A stretch of 64,000 bases of DNA from assembly GCA_964384415.1 (NCBI GenBank), contig CAYLMV010000001.1, positions 23,473 through 87,472 of the forward strand. The letters run 5' to 3'. The notes beneath the pieces are model-generated. The model was not told the origin of the DNA and did no database searches. It was given only the letters and a program-made list of their open reading frames with translations. This document shows, piece by piece, positions 24,659 through 33,592 of this stretch (position 1 is its first letter; every line of letters begins with the position of its first letter). The position numbers and the translations under genes are program-made. The stretch is from JAGVPT01 sp964384415. GTDB taxonomy: Bacteria; Bacteroidota; Ignavibacteria; UBA10030; UBA8401.

Positions 24659-25042
24659 TAGCTATCCTTAGGTTCAAGATTGCATTGTTGGGAAGGGCTG
24701 AACTAGTCGCTTTGTGAAGATAGCAATTGAAATTGCGCTGTTCAACAATTATTTGGCTTCGCTGCAGTTCGACTGCATCGGATCCATCCACCGTCGTTAA
24801 GCGGGCGTCTCAAAAGCATTCTTTGTGGAACACCGCCAATTATTTGACTCCGATGTTCTGCGATCGTCAACGGCAGATTCTTCCAATAAAGATAGGACCC
24901 GCGCGAAGGTCAATCTCTTTGATTTGCCCTGGGGGAGGTTGATGTGCGAGCGTGCGGAGGTTATCTGGGAGGGGTCGTGCGCTGTGAATGGTGAACCCGA
25001 CATGCGCCGGCCGTCGATGCCGGCGCATGAAGGGATATTCTT
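24659..25042. other. 384-base intergenic region with one strong hairpin
   Basis: I find no supported gene here. Its only clear structure is a perfect 11-base inverted repeat, CATGCGCCGGC (25001-25011) and GCCGGCGCATG (25019-25029), with a seven-base loop. It lies 14 bases after the OsmC stop on the minus strand and could terminate that transcript, though no T run follows. Confidence 0.5.
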
Positions 25043-25483
25043 CTAATCGCTGAAAATCGGGGAGATCTGATATTCGGGAATAACTTCAACATTGTTCTTC
25101 AACATTGCCCAGACCGGGCAATAGGATTCCTCAGAGAGCCGTATTGCATCCATCATGTCCCTGTCCTGAGCGTCCGCCGAGTTGAGCGTAAAGTGGAGAA
25201 AGATCTTCTCGAACGCCGTCGGATGCTGTCCCCGGCGTACGCCCTGCGCGCGGACTTCGAATGATGAGACGCTCTTTTTCATTTTCCGAAGCAGTGTGAT
25301 GATTGTGGATCCGCTGCATGACGCAAGACTCATGAGCAGGAGCTCGAGGGGCATGTATCCCTGGCCGTCGCCGATCGGAGGTTTGTAGTCGATCGTAATT
25401 GCCGGCTGCTGCCTTGAACCTGCGGAGAATTGTACTTTTTGATTAATGAGATTAAGTGAGATTTCCAGTTGTTCGGGTGTCAT
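25043..25483 (-). CDS. OsmC/Ohr-family protein
   Basis: 146 residues with the OsmC fold signature: a first Cys at 56 in MSLASCSGSTI and a second at 122 in ESYCPVW, the pair that reduces organic hydroperoxides in this family. GGAG lies eight bases before the ATG. Such proteins are cytosolic thiol peroxidases recycled by lipoyl or other thiols. It stands alone between the M13 peptidase gene and a hairpin-bearing intergenic region. Organic-peroxide specificity (Ohr versus OsmC) cannot be decided. Confidence 0.88.
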   Translation of the reverse strand: MTPEQLEISLNLINQKVQFSAGSRQQPAITIDYKPPIGDGQGYMPLELLLMSLASCSGSTIITLLRKMKKSVSSFEVRAQGVRRGQHPTAFEKIFLHFTLNSADAQDRDMMDAIRLSEESYCPVWAMLKNNVEVIPEYQISPIFSD

Positions 25484-25680
25484 AGAAGGTACTCCATGAT
25501 GTGAGCTTGAAAGAGGGATGAATCATGAGGTGAAAAGTAAACGACGAAGTCTATGTGAGGACCATCATACTCGCTTAGTCTGCCATTCTTTCGTCAAAGC
25601 CCCCCTCAACGTTTGCATGCTTCAACGACAGGGCGGCGGGCTGCCGAGATCAATTCAACAGCCTGCCGCCCGGAACGTTC

Positions 25681-27729
25681 TTACCAAATCTTCACGCGAA
25701 CACTGTCCGACCGCCACATCGGGTCTCCCTGTTTGATGCCAAACGCCGAGTAGAATTCCGGCATATCGCTCAACGGGCCGATGACGCGGAATTTTGCCGG
25801 CGAGTGCTCGTTGCTCCGCACCTGGTTCGCGATCGCCTCCGGCCGTTCGTTGACCATCCATGCGAGCGCGTAGCCGAGGAAGAAACGCTGTTCCGGCGTT
25901 TCGCCTGCAATCATCACGCGCCTCTTATACTCATCGGTCTTCTTAAAAGCCTCATACCCCATCATGATGCCGCCGATGTCGGCAATATTCTCGCCCTGGG
26001 TAAGCTCACCGTTAATATGAAGGCTGTCGACGGCGATGTAGGAGTTGAATTGATCGACAACCATTTTCGTTTTTGTATAAAATTTGGCGCTGTCCTCGCT
26101 CGTCCACCAATTATTGAGGTTCCCCTTCTCATCGTACTTGCTTCCCTGGTCATCGAACCCGTGGGTGATCTCGTGTCCGAATGTTGATCCGCCGATCACC
26201 GAATAGAGAATAGCGTCGTCGGCCATTGTCCGTTCATACCCCGAGACAATGATGTTGCAGCCGGGGACGACAATCTCGTTGTTGGATGGATTATAATAGG
26301 CGTTGTACGTCTGCGGTTCCATATCCCATTCGGTCCGGTCGACCGGTTTCCCGAACTTCGCGATCATGAAGTTGAACCTCCACCTGTTCGCGTTCATCAC
26401 ATTGTGCACGAACGAGCTCCGGTCAATCGCCATGCCGGAGAGATCCTTCCACGTATCGGGGTATCCGACCTTCATGATGATGGCGTCGAGTTTCTTGAGC
26501 GCCTTGGTTTTGGTCTCATCGCTCATCCAGTCCAGCTGTTTTATCCGCTCGGCGTAGACTGCCTTGATGGCGTTCCCGATTTCCAGGAGTTTTGCTTTTG
26601 TCCCGCGGGGAAGATACTCAGCCACGTAGACCTGTCCTATCAACTCTCCGAGCGATCCGTCGGTCTGTTCGACGACCCGTTTCCATCGGGGCTTCGGCTC
26701 TTTGATACCGCGAAGGACGGTTGAATAGAATGTGAACGATTCCTGGTAGGTTTTGTCGTCCATATAGCGTGCCAAGCCTCGCACGAGGTGAAATTTCAGG
26801 TAATTTTTCCACTCTTCAAGCGTGAAGCTCTTGAGGTAGCCGTCCAGTGCGGAGAGAAATTCGGGCTGCCCGACGATCACCGTATCGATGGAGTTCAAGC
26901 CGCTATTCCTGGTGAAAAGAGACCAATTGAAATCCGGCGTCGACTCGCTCAGTTGCTTGAACGAAATCTTGTTGTAGTTCTTCAGCGGGTCGCGGGTGTC
27001 CTCCCGCTTGCGCGAGACTTTCGCGATGGCAGTTTCGATCTTCATGACCTGCTCCGCGGCAATCGCGGCCTTCGCATCGTCGTAACCGATAAGCACGAAC
27101 ATGTTCTTGAGATGCTGAAGGAATTTCGCTCGAATCATCGAAGCGCGCGAATCCGTATCGAAATAGAAATTGCGGTCCGGCAGACTGATACCTCCCTGCC
27201 AGATGAAGATCGCGTTCTTGCTGCTGATCCTGTCGTCCTGTCCCACACCGAAACTGAAGAGGGGCGAACCCGACGCGGCGTGGATATACGCCGCTGCTTT
27301 GGCGAGATCCTCGAGGCTTTTAATCCCATCGATCATCTCGAACTCACTCCTGAGATCCTTCATCCCGTTCTTGTTAAGGTCAACGCTGTCCATGCCGGTA
27401 TAGAAGAAATCTCCGATCTTCTGCTTGTTGCTTCCCTTCGGTGCGTCGTGGAGAAGCGCCGAAGATTCGCAGATGTTCCGGATCTGGGCATTGATCGTGT
27501 CCTGAATCATTTGCCATAATCCGTTGTTCGGTTCGCTGGCAGGAATCGGATTCTCTTTGAACCACTTTCCGTTCGCAAAGAGGAAGAAGTCGTCGCCCGG
27601 TCTCACCGTTGAATCAATATGAGCGGCAAGCGGGTCGATCGATTCGCCCTTCGAAGATTGGCAGGACGAGGGAAGAGGGTGCAGGAAGGATATGACAGAA
27701 ATCAGGAGGAGAAACGTAAATGTTTTCAT
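25681..27729 (-). CDS. M13-family (neprilysin-like) zinc endopeptidase
   Basis: 682 residues, standard for bacterial M13 peptidases (PepO). The N-terminal segment is a secretion signal ending near SSCQSS; the Cys could be lipidated, although Pro at -3 makes the lipobox poor. DDFFLFANGKWF is the family N-terminal motif. The zinc site is HEITH (His519, His523) with the third ligand Glu in ENIADIGG; NAYYNPSNNEIVVP lines the substrate cleft, and the protein ends in VRVKIW, close to the usual C-terminal CxxW/VW position. It probably cleaves small peptides in the periplasm or at the surface. It is monocistronic and unrelated in role to its neighbours. Confidence 0.93.
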   Translation of the reverse strand: MKTFTFLLLISVISFLHPLPSSCQSSKGESIDPLAAHIDSTVRPGDDFFLFANGKWFKENPIPASEPNNGLWQMIQDTINAQIRNICESSALLHDAPKGSNKQKIGDFFYTGMDSVDLNKNGMKDLRSEFEMIDGIKSLEDLAKAAAYIHAASGSPLFSFGVGQDDRISSKNAIFIWQGGISLPDRNFYFDTDSRASMIRAKFLQHLKNMFVLIGYDDAKAAIAAEQVMKIETAIAKVSRKREDTRDPLKNYNKISFKQLSESTPDFNWSLFTRNSGLNSIDTVIVGQPEFLSALDGYLKSFTLEEWKNYLKFHLVRGLARYMDDKTYQESFTFYSTVLRGIKEPKPRWKRVVEQTDGSLGELIGQVYVAEYLPRGTKAKLLEIGNAIKAVYAERIKQLDWMSDETKTKALKKLDAIIMKVGYPDTWKDLSGMAIDRSSFVHNVMNANRWRFNFMIAKFGKPVDRTEWDMEPQTYNAYYNPSNNEIVVPGCNIIVSGYERTMADDAILYSVIGGSTFGHEITHGFDDQGSKYDEKGNLNNWWTSEDSAKFYTKTKMVVDQFNSYIAVDSLHINGELTQGENIADIGGIMMGYEAFKKTDEYKRRVMIAGETPEQRFFLGYALAWMVNERPEAIANQVRSNEHSPAKFRVIGPLSDMPEFYSAFGIKQGDPMWRSDSVRVKIW

Positions 27730-27816
27730 ATTGATGGGTGCCAGGTAATTAGGGATGATTGGAGTTTGTTTTATCGAGATCGCCCGCCATCGATATCGCC
27801 CGGCGGTTATCCGCCG

Positions 27817-28506
27817 CTACGCCAAAGCAAAATCGACTGCAGCAGTTGCATGGATCAGTGTGGTGTCGAAAACGGGACTATCGCACTCTTTTTGCTGGAT
27901 AAGAAGCGGAATTTCTGTGCAGCCAAAAATAACGCCCGTCGCTCCTCTTCCCTCCAGGTTCTTGATGATTTGAAGATACCTTTTTTTTGTCTCTGTAGTG
28001 AAGATTCCTTTTCCAAACTCATCGTAAATCGACCGGTGAATGAACTCCCGATCGGATGCATCCGGGATGAGCGTTTCTATTCCATGCCTGGTCAGCCTGT
28101 CTCTGAAGAATGCCTGCTCCATCGTAAATTTTGTTCCGAGCAAGGCGGCCTTATGCACTTTTCGATTCTCGATTTCTCTGGCAGCGGCTTCGGCTATATG
28201 AAGGAGCGGTATACCTATTTTTGCCTGAACAGCATCGGCAACCATATGAGGCGTGTTGGCGCAAAGCAAAAGGCAATCGGCTCCCGCAGCTTCAAGCCGG
28301 CGCGCTATTCCCGCCAGCATTTCGCCCGCCTTCTTCCAACCTTCTGCGTCCGATGGAGGTTTGAAGTCTTCGAAATCCATCGAATAGAGAAGAATCTTTG
28401 CGGAATGAAGTCCCCCAGCGCGGCTGTTGACCATCTGGTTGATCGTTCTGTAATATTCTGCGGTGGAGAGCCACGTCGTCCCTCCGATCATACCAATTAC
28501 CTTCAA
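27817..28506 (-). CDS. aspartate/glutamate racemase family protein
   Basis: About 229 residues. The two catalytic cysteines are in LLLCANTPHM (Cys82) and VIFGCTEIPLL, and GMIGGTTWLST is the N-terminal substrate loop; this cofactor-independent pattern is shared by aspartate racemase and the YgeA-type broad-specificity racemases. I choose a TTG start at 28506 since AAAGGA lies seven bases upstream and the family begins at MKVIGMIGG; an ATG at 28542 would add twelve unconserved residues. It could supply D-amino acids for the cell wall or recycle them. The specific substrate is open. Confidence 0.85.
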   Translation of the reverse strand: MKVIGMIGGTTWLSTAEYYRTINQMVNSRAGGLHSAKILLYSMDFEDFKPPSDAEGWKKAGEMLAGIARRLEAAGADCLLLCANTPHMVADAVQAKIGIPLLHIAEAAAREIENRKVHKAALLGTKFTMEQAFFRDRLTRHGIETLIPDASDREFIHRSIYDEFGKGIFTTETKKRYLQIIKNLEGRGATGVIFGCTEIPLLIQQKECDSPVFDTTLIHATAAVDFALA

Positions 28507-28598
28507 TACAGCATCCTTTCTGAAGAAGACAAAGCCAGTCACAAACCAAGCAAGCTCTGCTCGGTCAATCCCCGTATCAAGCCTGCAACAAAACCATT

Positions 28599-29021
28599 CT
28601 ATTCAGCAAACTCAACGACATCCGCACGTATCATGACTTTGGGCCGAGTATAGATCAAGAGATTAAGGGCTTCGGAGTCATATCGAACATTGACGAGGGC
28701 AAGTCTCTTCCCTTCAACCGCTCCATACGTTGCTTCATAATTTTTCCAGAGATTTTCGAGCGCTTCTTTGTAGAGCATCCCTGAACCGCTCACGCGGAAT
28801 GCCGCGAGGGTGTTCGTCGCCATTCCCATGGGAAACGACTCGCCAAAAAGATACCCGGCTTCGGACTCTCCCGACACATTGTGAGCTACAATCTTAAAGT
28901 TACCCCGCTGAAGCTGTACATCCGTCAGATTCGCAGATGGAAACATGCCCGAGGACGCACAACCGATCAATGTCAATGCGAAAACGAGTAAGAGGGAATT
29001 CGCGATGGCTTTTTTGTTCAT
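28599..29021 (-). CDS. small lipoprotein, DUF6567-like
   Basis: 140 residues with a lipoprotein signal peptide whose lipobox is LIGC. AAGGAGGA lies nine bases upstream of this ATG. After a Ser/Thr-rich region the protein has SGESEAGYLFGESFPMG and ALENLWKNYEATYG, then VNVRYDSEALNLLIYTRPKVMIRADVVEF, a pattern I associate with the DUF6567 group of Bacteroidota lipoproteins. An upstream in-frame ATG at 29177 would bury the signal peptide 52 residues inside. Function unknown; predicted periplasmic membrane-anchored. Confidence 0.65.
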   Translation of the reverse strand: MNKKAIANSLLLVFALTLIGCASSGMFPSANLTDVQLQRGNFKIVAHNVSGESEAGYLFGESFPMGMATNTLAAFRVSGSGMLYKEALENLWKNYEATYGAVEGKRLALVNVRYDSEALNLLIYTRPKVMIRADVVEFAE

Positions 29022-29176
29022 GATGATGAATCCTCCTTCATTGGTCTGATATTGCTTCGAAGATGATGAGCTAACCTCCTGCTCCCGTCTTTTCGCCCGC
29101 TCGTTCGCCATAGAACTGACAGCATAAGAAGGAAGCGCCGGCTGCTCTGTTTGTTGTGGCTGAGAATGCTTGTTCA

Positions 29177-29608
29177 TTATTCCGGCGGCTTCGATCTCCA
29201 CATTTTCTGCGCACGTTCTCCGTACCATGCTCCGAGGAGCGAAAGGAGAAAGATCGAAACCAAGATTCCGATAAGATAGGGGACGTCCAGCAGGATGCTC
29301 GCCTCACTATACCGGGCGATGAAAACCCTGTAAGCGATAAACCAGAGGACGACCAGTCCAACGCCCGCAATCGCCGGTTCCAATATCGTGATGCCTTTGG
29401 AAAGGAAACCTGAAATTGCCGAAAGGATGATGGCGCCCCCAAATGACCATGCCCCGATGAAAACCGCTCCCTTCATGCCAATGGTGAAATTGCCGAACAC
29501 TTCTCCGGCAACGAGAATTGGGAGAAGATAAAACACAACATACATCCCAAAGGTTATTCCAACCCAGTTCCATTGCAATTTTTGAGATTGATCGGCAGCA
29601 TCCGCCAT
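29177..29608 (-). CDS. four-helix integral membrane protein of unknown function
   Basis: 143 residues with four predicted membrane helices: about 15-36 (GITFGMYVVFYLLPILVAG), 45-65, 70-95 and 112-132. GAGGAGG is seven bases before the ATG at 29608; an upstream codon at 29707 lacks support. The N terminus is short and polar and the C terminus is Lys/Arg/Pro-rich, suggesting both face the cytoplasm. I do not recognise a family. Its stop is next to the codons leading into the small lipoprotein gene, so the two may be cotranscribed. Confidence 0.55.
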   Translation of the reverse strand: MADAADQSQKLQWNWVGITFGMYVVFYLLPILVAGEVFGNFTIGMKGAVFIGAWSFGGAIILSAISGFLSKGITILEPAIAGVGLVVLWFIAYRVFIARYSEASILLDVPYLIGILVSIFLLSLLGAWYGERAQKMWRSKPPE

Positions 29609-29763
29609 AACTGATCCTCCTCTTAGTGTGGGAATAAAGTTGGGTCGATGTTCTGTCCAATGTATAGCATGTCGAATAAATCCGCAATGGGAAGGAGACA
29701 CATTCAATATCTTCCAAATCGGATTCCGCGGCTCATGATGAGAGGCTCAGAGAGACGCGCCCG

Positions 29764-30327
29764 CTAGACAAACTCATTCCGCACGGCCTGCGAAGACAAT
29801 TTCCACGTGAGAAAGACTGCCACGGCGACGGCAATGACCGCTCCAATAGCGACTGCATATCCCCCCGCCGCAAACATCGACGAAGAATCAAGAAGCTGGC
29901 CGACGCCGGAATCTTCGGCGAAGGAACGGGCCAGGAAGTATCCCGCCGCGGAAGAGGCGAGAAAATACGCCGCCTGAAACCAGACTAGCATGATGTAAGA
30001 AAGCCTTCCCCACCTCATACGGCGAAACAGACCAATGGACGCGACGAGCGATGCAGCATTCAAGCCCAGACTCATTATCGTCGTTGTCAGCACCCAGGTG
30101 GGACTCAACAAAATGGAGCTGCCGCCCGGTTGAAATGCGTCGATCTGCTGCATCGCGAATTTATAGGCGGGGCTGTTGGTGAGACTAATGTAGGAAATAA
30201 CCGCGATCAGATCGGTTCCAAAAAGAAATACTGCAGCGGCCGCAGAGGTAATTGCCAGGACAGAAACGAAAGGTGATTTTGGAGGTTTAAATTCAGCCTG
30301 CATGTTTACCATATTGATTGACATCAA
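29764..30327 (-). CDS. four-helix membrane protein of unknown function
   Basis: 187 residues with four hydrophobic segments: about 20-45, 80-100 (TTTIMSLGLNAASLVASIGLF), 105-130 and 150-175. Between the first two is a polar loop with PAYKFAMQQIDAFQPGG, a length typical of poorly characterised Bacteroidota DUF4064-like or similar proteins; I cannot assign one securely. Several in-frame ATGs lie in the first nine codons, so the exact start is uncertain. It is on the same strand as the preceding small membrane protein and lipoprotein genes, forming a loose group. Confidence 0.55.
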   Translation of the reverse strand: MMSINMVNMQAEFKPPKSPFVSVLAITSAAAAVFLFGTDLIAVISYISLTNSPAYKFAMQQIDAFQPGGSSILLSPTWVLTTTIMSLGLNAASLVASIGLFRRMRWGRLSYIMLVWFQAAYFLASSAAGYFLARSFAEDSGVGQLLDSSSMFAAGGYAVAIGAVIAVAVAVFLTWKLSSQAVRNEFV

Positions 30328-30515
30328 GAGTACAGATTGCGGTATCCGGGGGAACAGGATGCAGAACTAATCTCATCAAAGCAAAGCCGAACCGCCATGG
30401 TGTTCAGTGCGCAAAGAAGAATTGTTGAAGTGTGAAGTAGGCATAAGTCCGATCCCCAGGCCAGCCATCCTTCGGAGCTGCGCGAAGTGCATTTCAACGT
30501 GGACCGCTGCCCCGC

Positions 30516-30749
30516 CTACGCGCGAAGGATTTTGTCCATGCACATTTTGTCCAATCCCATGATCTTGACCTGAGCGTCTGGATGGGCCTTTTTAACCTTC
30601 GCGTAGAGCAACCCTATCGCATCACAGCTGCCGCGGTGGATATAATGTTCGGCCTCTTCACTCTTCTTCCCATTCACGTAAAGCTGAGCGTTGTAGCTTC
30701 CGGCATTATTCTTGTTGCAGCGAAGTTCGATTTGTGCAGATTCGGCCAT
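30516..30749 (-). CDS. small conserved-looking protein of unknown function
   Basis: 77 residues, moderately acidic at the start and basic toward the end, with no signal peptide or membrane helix. Residues IELRCNKNNAGSYNAQLYVNG suggest a beta-hairpin and VKKAHPDAQVKIMGLDKMCMDK a following helix-strand pair. AAGAG sits about eight bases before the ATG. Codon use and predicted structure look genuine, but I recognise no family. It stands alone between a membrane protein and the esterase. Confidence 0.45.
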   Translation of the reverse strand: MAESAQIELRCNKNNAGSYNAQLYVNGKKSEEAEHYIHRGSCDAIGLLYAKVKKAHPDAQVKIMGLDKMCMDKILRA

Positions 30750-30863
30750 CTTGTTTTCTCTTCAATGTTCGTAGTTTGATAAAAGTCCTAAGGAGTCTTT
30801 CTCATGTGCAGAAACAGTTTACATCTTGCATCCAAGCGCGGGAAAACTTCGCAGACGAGTATT

Positions 30864-31817
30864 TCAATTAAGACTTCTGAAGAAGTCCATGATCACCCGG
30901 GGCGCGCTGATATCCTTATTTACATTACCAAGCACTCTCGGCCAATAGCGGAAGCCATCGTTCATGAAAATATGTCCGCCGTTGATCACCTTCACCAGTA
31001 CGACCGTCTTTCCCGTTTGAGCGCATCGGTACGAGTACTTGATCGCCGTCGATTTATCTCTTTGGTCGACATCCGGATATGGATATTCCGTCACCGAGGT
31101 TGTATCGCCCTTGTCCAGAGTCAACCAGTATTGCATGGTGCGTGACGTGGAGATAACCTCTCCGCGCTGTTTGCCGTCGCCGGCCTTGACCAATCCGCCA
31201 TTGTATGGATTTACCGGGTCGGAAGTTCCGTTCATCACGAGTATTGAAACAGGCTTGCCGCTTTCGGTGCAGTCGTCGTTCCCCTCGGCGGGAAGATTGG
31301 CGCTCACGGCTGCGATACCTTTAAATAATTCGGGGCATTCTTTCGCCAGCTTGAAACACATTTGAGCTCCGTTTGAATAGCCGGCCGCGAAAACTGCCGA
31401 ATCGTTGATCCCAAACTTGTCCCTGTAGTATTTGATCATCGCCAAAAAAAAAGCAACATCATCGACTTTAAGCTTCTTTGCATCGAAGGTGCCCCCCTTT
31501 CTGCAGTCGTTCCAATACCTCCCGTAGCCTTGCGGATAGACGATGATCATATCCCGGTACTTATCTGCCATCCGGTCAAACTCATGACCCGAGAGCATTT
31601 GCATCCCTTTGGCCATCATGCCGGAGCCATGAAGTACAAAGATGAGCTTGGGTGAACCCTCCAGGTTCGAGGGGACATAATGATAGAAATCCCTTGTCAG
31701 ATTGTCTATTCTCAGGCGATTTGAATGGAGTGCGCCCGAGCCCCTTGGCACTCTGCCGTAAGATGCAACGGCGGCGATCAGCATCAATGCGACAGATCCC
31801 GCAAGAATCCTCTTCAA
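30864..31817 (-). CDS. secreted LpqC/PHB-depolymerase-like esterase
   Basis: 317 residues with a signal peptide (about 1-20) and an alpha/beta-hydrolase domain. The oxyanion region is FVLHGSGM, the nucleophile elbow GYSNGA (Ser at GxSxG), a catalytic Asp lies in MNGTSDPVNPYNGG and the His in NGGHIF. This layout matches the LpqC/poly-hydroxybutyrate-depolymerase/feruloyl-esterase family of secreted carboxylesterases acting on polyesters or plant cell-wall esters. The start is TTG 31815-31817 with a good GGAGAAGG site. Given the pectin-degradation genes further right, acetyl or feruloyl ester removal from plant material is possible but unproven. Confidence 0.8.
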   Translation of the reverse strand: MKRILAGSVALMLIAAVASYGRVPRGSGALHSNRLRIDNLTRDFYHYVPSNLEGSPKLIFVLHGSGMMAKGMQMLSGHEFDRMADKYRDMIIVYPQGYGRYWNDCRKGGTFDAKKLKVDDVAFFLAMIKYYRDKFGINDSAVFAAGYSNGAQMCFKLAKECPELFKGIAAVSANLPAEGNDDCTESGKPVSILVMNGTSDPVNPYNGGLVKAGDGKQRGEVISTSRTMQYWLTLDKGDTTSVTEYPYPDVDQRDKSTAIKYSYRCAQTGKTVVLVKVINGGHIFMNDGFRYWPRVLGNVNKDISAPRVIMDFFRSLN

Positions 31818-32442
31818 TCTACCTTCTCCTCGAATAATTGCGTCATAAAGAGATTGTGGACCGGCTTTGGATAACCCATATCGTCATAAATAATATGATA
31901 TTAAAAGAACTAATTCCACTCGCAAGCCGTGTCGCAGTCTGACAATAGCGAATCTATTCGCACCGTCATGCCGACGTCCCAAAGGGATCCCTTAGGGAAA
32001 AGTCAGCATCTAAAGCGCTTTCTTAGATTCCGGCTGGAGTTTATCCCGCGCAAGCGGGACCGGAATGACAAGAATAATTCAAACTGACCCCCACTCGCAA
32101 GTAGTAGGACATTTTACCGATCACAGTAGATGTCCGATGCCCAATCCTGAAAATCGCGGCATGTTTGACTATCTTGAAAGCTAATTTGGCGAGGTGTCCG
32201 GCATTTCGCCGCCGATCCGAAGCACAGTTGTTCTGAAGATCTTCGCCGCCATTCGGATAAGTGGCGACGTCGAAGTCTGTCGATCTGCATATCCGGATGC
32301 TCTCCAGAAATCTGCATCCAATAATTGATGCAAGTGGGAGAACAACATTCCGACATTGGCGTCAATTTTTCGGTGGAGGGCTTTCAGGGTTTATGGTATC
32401 TTGTTTGTGTTGATGATATCCACGACAAACTTCTGGTGAGAC
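31818..32442. other. 625-base intergenic region between divergent genes
   Basis: No credible gene is present. It separates the esterase (minus) from ada (plus), so it must contain both promoters; I do not see a strong match to either. The central part is a dispersed repeat (31965-32088), and the rest has no evident structure. Confidence 0.5.
31965..32088. repeat. dispersed intergenic repeat, copy A
   Basis: About 124 bases that align with 46411-46558. Shared blocks include GGGAAAAGTCAGCATC, AGATTCCGG, TGGAGTTTA and GAATAATTC. It contains a hairpin CCCGC GCAA GCGGG (about 32045-32058) within a longer imperfect stem, TTCCGG pairing with CCGGAA. It has no coding potential and is probably a nonautonomous, REP-like or MITE-like element. 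Confidence 0.7.
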
Positions 32443-33519
32443 ATGAATGATCTTCCTTCAGTCCGGGAAATGGAACGGGCATATAGAACGAGCGATACGT
32501 CATACGACGGAGTTTTCTACCTGGCCGTTGCAACCACCGGTATCTTCTGCAGGCCCACCTGTGCGGCAAGAAAGCCGAAACCGGAAAATGTGCGTTACTA
32601 CTCTACCGCCCGCGAAGCCTTGTTTGCGGGCTACAGACCGTGCAAAAGATGCCGGCCCCTCGAGTCCGTCGGCGCAACACCGCCGTGGTTGAAAGGCCTC
32701 CTGGCTCGTATTGACCGCAACCCTTCTGAGCGCTATTCTGATGAGTATCTTCGAACCATCGGAGTCGATCCTGCCGCTGCAAGACGGCACTTTCAAAAAC
32801 ATTTCGGCATGACATTCCAGGCATACTGCCGGGGCCGGCGGCTCGGGAAAGCACTCGAGCAAATCAGGCTGGGCGTTGACCTCGACGATGTAGCGCTCGG
32901 TTACGGATATGGATCGCATAGCGGTTTTCGCGATGCTTTTGCCAAGGCATTCGGCACCTCACCGGGAAGAAGCCGATCCACCGATTGTATCGTCATTGCG
33001 TGGATAGAGACTCCCCTCGGAGCCCTCGTCGCCGGTTCGACATCCGGGGGAATTTGCCTGCTTGAATTCACTGACCGAAGGATGCTTGATGCACAGTTCA
33101 TCTCTCTCAGGCGCCATTTCAAGTGTGCAATAATTCCGGGGGAGAACAATCACATCGTTCAGCTTCGGAAAGAACTCAAAGAATACTTTGCCGGATCGAG
33201 GTCTCGATTTGAAGTGAAGAAAGTATTCCCCGGCACGGAATTTCAATTGAAAGTCTGGAATCAACTTCTGAAAATTCCCCATGGCAAAACAGCATCATAC
33301 GAAGAACTCGCACGCAGGATCGGTTCTCCTGGCGCAAGCCGTGCCGTCGGTCATGCCAACGGACTCAACCGCATTGCTATTGTAATTCCATGCCATCGCG
33401 TGGTGAATAAAAACGGCGAACTTGGCGGATATGGTGGAGGGCCGTGGAGAAAACAGCGGCTCCTGGATTTGGAGGCAAAAGCTTACAGTGAACAGTTAGC
33501 AGTGATCAGTAAACAGTAA
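32443..33519 (+). CDS. ada: bifunctional Ada: DNA alkyl repair and transcription factor
   Basis: 358 residues in the full Ada layout. The N-terminal zinc domain has Cys36 and Cys40 (FCRPTCAARKP) and CKRC further on, which takes methyl groups from phosphotriesters. Next is an AraC-type HTH (about 85-185), and a C-terminal O6-alkylguanine methyltransferase with the active-site motif IPCHRVV. Methylation of the N-terminal Cys normally turns Ada into an activator of its own operon. The last dozen residues are encoded by a repeat that also reaches the converging gene, so the C terminus is longer than usual. No alkA or alkB lies beside it. Confidence 0.93.
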   Translation: MNDLPSVREMERAYRTSDTSYDGVFYLAVATTGIFCRPTCAARKPKPENVRYYSTAREALFAGYRPCKRCRPLESVGATPPWLKGLLARIDRNPSERYSDEYLRTIGVDPAAARRHFQKHFGMTFQAYCRGRRLGKALEQIRLGVDLDDVALGYGYGSHSGFRDAFAKAFGTSPGRSRSTDCIVIAWIETPLGALVAGSTSGGICLLEFTDRRMLDAQFISLRRHFKCAIIPGENNHIVQLRKELKEYFAGSRSRFEVKKVFPGTEFQLKVWNQLLKIPHGKTASYEELARRIGSPGASRAVGHANGLNRIAIVIPCHRVVNKNGELGGYGGGPWRKQRLLDLEAKAYSEQLAVISKQ

Positions 33520-33592
33520 TCAATAGCGAGCGCTGACCATAACTAATCACTGATTACTATTTACTGATGACTGATGACTGTTAACTGATCAC
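33486..33592. repeat. long imperfect inverted repeat between convergent genes
   Basis: Two arms built from repeated CAGTGATCAGT/TGATGACTG-like units (33486-33522 and 33551-33592) fold into an imperfect stem of about 35 bases around a short centre. It overlaps the last codons of ada and of the converging FAD-oxidoreductase gene and probably terminates both transcripts. Confidence 0.75.

Noticed and set aside
26788..27519. 243-codon plus-strand open frame
   Set aside because: Antisense to the M13 peptidase, no motif or ribosome site.
27619..28653. 344-codon plus-strand open frame
   Set aside because: Antisense to the racemase and to the peptidase signal region; composition is not protein-like.
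29019..29177. N-terminal extension of the small lipoprotein to ATG 29177
   Set aside because: It would bury a good lipoprotein signal peptide internally, and the internal ATG has an AAGGAGGA site.
33486..33592. CRISPR-like repeat array
   Set aside because: Units are inverted and imperfect with no regular spacers and no cas genes; it is a hairpin repeat.
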